NCBI GenBank assembly: GCA_949297205.1
Contig: CASFSH010000054.1
Location: forward strand, 1 to 7,448
Direction of reading: 5' to 3'
Origin: an uncultured Bacillota bacterium
GTDB taxonomy: Bacteria > Bacillota > Clostridia > UBA1381
Length of the DNA: 7,448 bases
Positions 6,087 to 7,448 of the stretch are shown here, in pieces; position 1 is the stretch's first letter, and every line of letters begins with the position of its first letter. Made by a program: the position numbers and the translations under genes. The notes below the pieces were generated by a model, which worked only from the letters and a program-made list of their open reading frames with translations, was not told the DNA's origin and did no database searches.

Positions 6087-6686
6087 TTATTTTGAACTGA
6101 TTTTTTTTATTTTAAAAGCAATTTTTATCGCTCTGATAAGCATATACATAATATGCACGTTTTTTATCTTTACTATACCATTAACAGATATATCAAAGTA
6201 ATTTCTGTTTTCAAACAAAGGTATTATATTGACTTTCATTTTATTAATAGATACTGTCCTGTCAATAAATCCGAGAATATTATAAACCACACCATTTATA
6301 ATTCCCACATTAATTCCGGTATTCATTGGATCATCACAATCAAATTTTACAAATACATCGGTTTCTTTTATTGTAACAGCATGTTTACGTGCATAATTCA
6401 AAATACCTATAACATCATCTTTTATTTCTTTATAATATGATTTAAATTCAAAATATTTAGTTTTTACATCATTGAAAGTATATTTTTTTTTGTTATATTT
6501 GTTTTCTTTTGATTTTTTTTTGGATTTTATTGGAAAAAAACCCTTTTTAAAAAAAAGATATTTAAATTTTATCTCTGTTTTTCGTTCGTACTCATTCCAA
6601 ATAAAAGTACAAAGCAATTCGGACGGTATAAACAGCAGCAAGATTAATACCATAATTATAACTGCAATAACAATCAATACCGTCAT
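6087..6686 (-). CDS. DUF2953 family membrane-anchored protein (YtfI-type)
   Basis: This is a 199-residue protein with one N-terminal transmembrane segment (about residues 3-22, TVLIVIAVIIMVLILLLFIP). A very lysine-rich linker follows (about 47-69, with KSKKKSKEN and YNKKKYTF), then a soluble C-terminal domain. The conserved DUF2953 region is visible from about residue 110: FVKFDCDDPMNTGINVGIIN, the NIIPLFENRNYFDISVNG strand pair, and VKIKNVHIMYMLIRAIK at the end. The family has no known activity. It sits next to gerW/ytfJ in Bacillus and many Clostridia, which suggests a linked role in spore formation or germination, but that is guilt by association. GGGG lies 8 bases before the ATG, supporting the start. 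The gene begins 23 bases after scpB and should share its transcript. Its coding strand contains four runs of 7-9 identical bases in 74 bases over and before the lysine-rich part. Confidence 0.9.
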   Translation of the reverse strand: MTVLIVIAVIIMVLILLLFIPSELLCTFIWNEYERKTEIKFKYLFFKKGFFPIKSKKKSKENKYNKKKYTFNDVKTKYFEFKSYYKEIKDDVIGILNYARKHAVTIKETDVFVKFDCDDPMNTGINVGIINGVVYNILGFIDRTVSINKMKVNIIPLFENRNYFDISVNGIVKIKNVHIMYMLIRAIKIAFKIKKISSK

Positions 6687-6709
6687 TAGATTTTCCCCTT
6701 TCAGTAATA

Positions 6710-7312
6710 TTATGTATCAACTTGAGTTTCCTGTTCATTATTATTAATCTCTTCTTTTTCACCAGTATCTATTTCATACTGCTCATACTCACTAATTAAA
6801 TCTGAAAAATCAATTTCAGGCAAATCTTTCGTTGTATTCAATCCAAAGCATCGAAGAAAATTAACTGTTGTACCATACAATATAGGTCGCCCGGGAGCGT
6901 CAAGTCTTCCGACTTCCTCTATCAGGTCTTTATCAAGGAGTCTGTTTATTGCTCCGTCACTGTTAACGCCTCTTATAAATTCAATTTGTCCTCTTGTCAC
7001 CGGCTGCTTATATGCAACAATGGTCAGTGCTTCCATAGCAGCATTTGACAGTGCCTGTCTTCTTTGTTCTCCCAATATTTCCTGAATATATGGATGATAT
7101 ATCGGTCTTGAGCAAATCTGATATCCTTCATCTATATCAATAATCATTACTCCTCTTTGTTGAGTATCATAATTATATTTTAAAATTTTTACTGCTTCTC
7201 TGATTTCGTCAATATTTCTGTCTAATACTGCTGCCAACTTCGAAGCTTTTACAGGTTCTCCTGAAGCAAACAGAATTCCTTCTATAGCATATTGAATATT
7301 TATCTCGCTCAT
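6710..7312 (-). CDS. scpB: Segregation and condensation protein B
   Basis: ScpB is the kleisin-associated winged-helix subunit of the Smc-ScpA-ScpB condensin, which compacts and separates chromosomes; two ScpB copies bind ScpA in the cytoplasm. From the chosen start the protein has 200 residues, typical for the family. The N-terminal winged helix starts MSEINIQYAIEGILFASGEP. The signature of the second domain is complete: LSNAAMEALTIVAYKQPVTR, QIEFIRGVNSDGAI, LIEEVGRLDAPGRPILYGTT and FLRCFGLNTTKDLPEI. The tail is acidic and probably disordered. A longer frame reaches a TTG at 7348, but those residues come from a GC-rich hairpin, whereas GGAG (7319-7322) lies 6 bases before the ATG at 7312. 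ScpB normally follows scpA directly; here more than 100 bases of repeat-like DNA precede it, and scpA is not visible. Confidence 0.97.
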   Translation of the reverse strand: MSEINIQYAIEGILFASGEPVKASKLAAVLDRNIDEIREAVKILKYNYDTQQRGVMIIDIDEGYQICSRPIYHPYIQEILGEQRRQALSNAAMEALTIVAYKQPVTRGQIEFIRGVNSDGAINRLLDKDLIEEVGRLDAPGRPILYGTTVNFLRCFGLNTTKDLPEIDFSDLISEYEQYEIDTGEKEEINNNEQETQVDT

Positions 7313-7318
7313 TTTAAT

Positions 7319-7322
7319 CTCC
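7319..7322 (-). promoter_or_regulatory. Ribosome binding site fixing the scpB start at 7312
   Basis: The minus strand reads GGAGATTAAAATG, placing GGAG 6 bases before the ATG at 7312. An in-frame ATG at 7324 and a TTG at 7348 lie within or upstream of this site and overlap or abut the GC-rich hairpin, so they are poorer choices. Confidence 0.75.
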
Positions 7323-7325
7323 ATT

Positions 7326-7448
7326 CCGCCGCCAATGCGGCGGCACAAATCCTAACGTGTAAAAGAAGCAAGCAGATTGCCGTTTTGAGTGACGACGGCG
7401 TATGTGTATACTCCGAGTCACGAAAAAAGGTGAGATGCAAAGCTTATT
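7326..7448. repeat. GC-rich, hairpin-forming intergenic repeat-like element upstream of scpB
   Basis: This segment is strikingly GC-rich in an AT-rich window. It has a perfect hairpin, CCGCCGC-CAAT-GCGGCGG (7326-7343), and a second long hairpin (7389-7421): GTGAC, CGG and GTAT pair with ATAC, CCG and GTCAC through small internal loops around a GTGT loop. GGCA (7342-7345) and TGCC (7378-7381) can also pair. Two of the three minus-strand frames are open over most of it, a side effect of few A/T stop codons. I have a vague memory of closely similar DNA between genes of gut Clostridia, but I cannot verify that. A palindromic interspersed repeat or small non-autonomous element fits best; a structured leader or a terminator for the upstream gene is possible. 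The outer end lies beyond the window. Confidence 0.6.

Noticed and set aside
6153..6747. Two plus-strand open frames (6153-6440 and 6472-6747)
   Set aside because: Both are antisense to the DUF2953 gene (the second also reaches scpB), have low-complexity F/Y/I/N composition and show no start signals.
6710..7348. Longer scpB starting at TTG 7348
   Set aside because: The added residues (MCRRIGGG...) are translated from the repeat hairpin, and the good ribosome binding site points to the ATG at 7312.
7309..7445. Minus-strand open frame through the GC-rich element (reads SEYTHTPSSLKTAIC), ending in an ATGA overlap with the scpB start
   Set aside because: The overlap resembles an scpA-scpB junction, but an in-frame TAA at 7446-7444 and the lack of any ScpA-like sequence rule out scpA. 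The frame is open because the element is GC-rich, and the DNA is explained by hairpins rather than coding.

Overview
The window looks like the chromosome of an AT-rich, Gram-positive member of the Clostridia. The reasons are a gerW/ytfJ spore-protein gene beside a DUF2953 (ytfI-type) gene and scpB, S-layer homology (SLH) domains, strong AGGAG-type ribosome binding sites, and secreted proteins related to polysaccharide breakdown. A gut or plant-fibre degrader of the Monoglobus/Oscillospirales type would fit, but that placement is inference. Every convincing gene lies on the minus strand, so the window is described in the direction of transcription, from high to low coordinates.

Housekeeping part, 7448 to 5604. 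A GC-rich, hairpin-forming repeat-like element (about 7326-7448) sits directly upstream of scpB. It is followed by scpB (chromosome condensation), a DUF2953 membrane-anchored protein and the gerW/ytfJ sporulation protein. Their spacers are 23 and 27 bases, so they look like one operon, and an inverted repeat at 5497-5527 probably ends it.

Secreted-carbohydrate part, 5404 to 1. A good extended -10 promoter (5375-5404) and a 5'-UTR stem-loop lead into a 799-residue secreted protein with Asp-box-like repeats. It is followed almost at once by a 692-residue right-handed beta-helix protein resembling glycoside hydrolase family 141. After a 162-base gap comes the N-terminal part of a secreted protein with three SLH domains, cut by the window edge just as it enters what looks like another beta-helix domain.

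The most interesting place is the junction between the 799- and 692-residue genes. The second has no signal peptide and begins right at its catalytic domain. The best Shine-Dalgarno/ATG pair in front of it is out of frame. One extra base in a five-T run at the first gene's stop codon would join the two into a single secreted protein of 1500 residues. This could be a real frameshift, recoding, a short indel at the start codon, or an assembly error; the sequence alone cannot decide. The window shows no CRISPR array, tRNA, rRNA, transposase or clear defence system.
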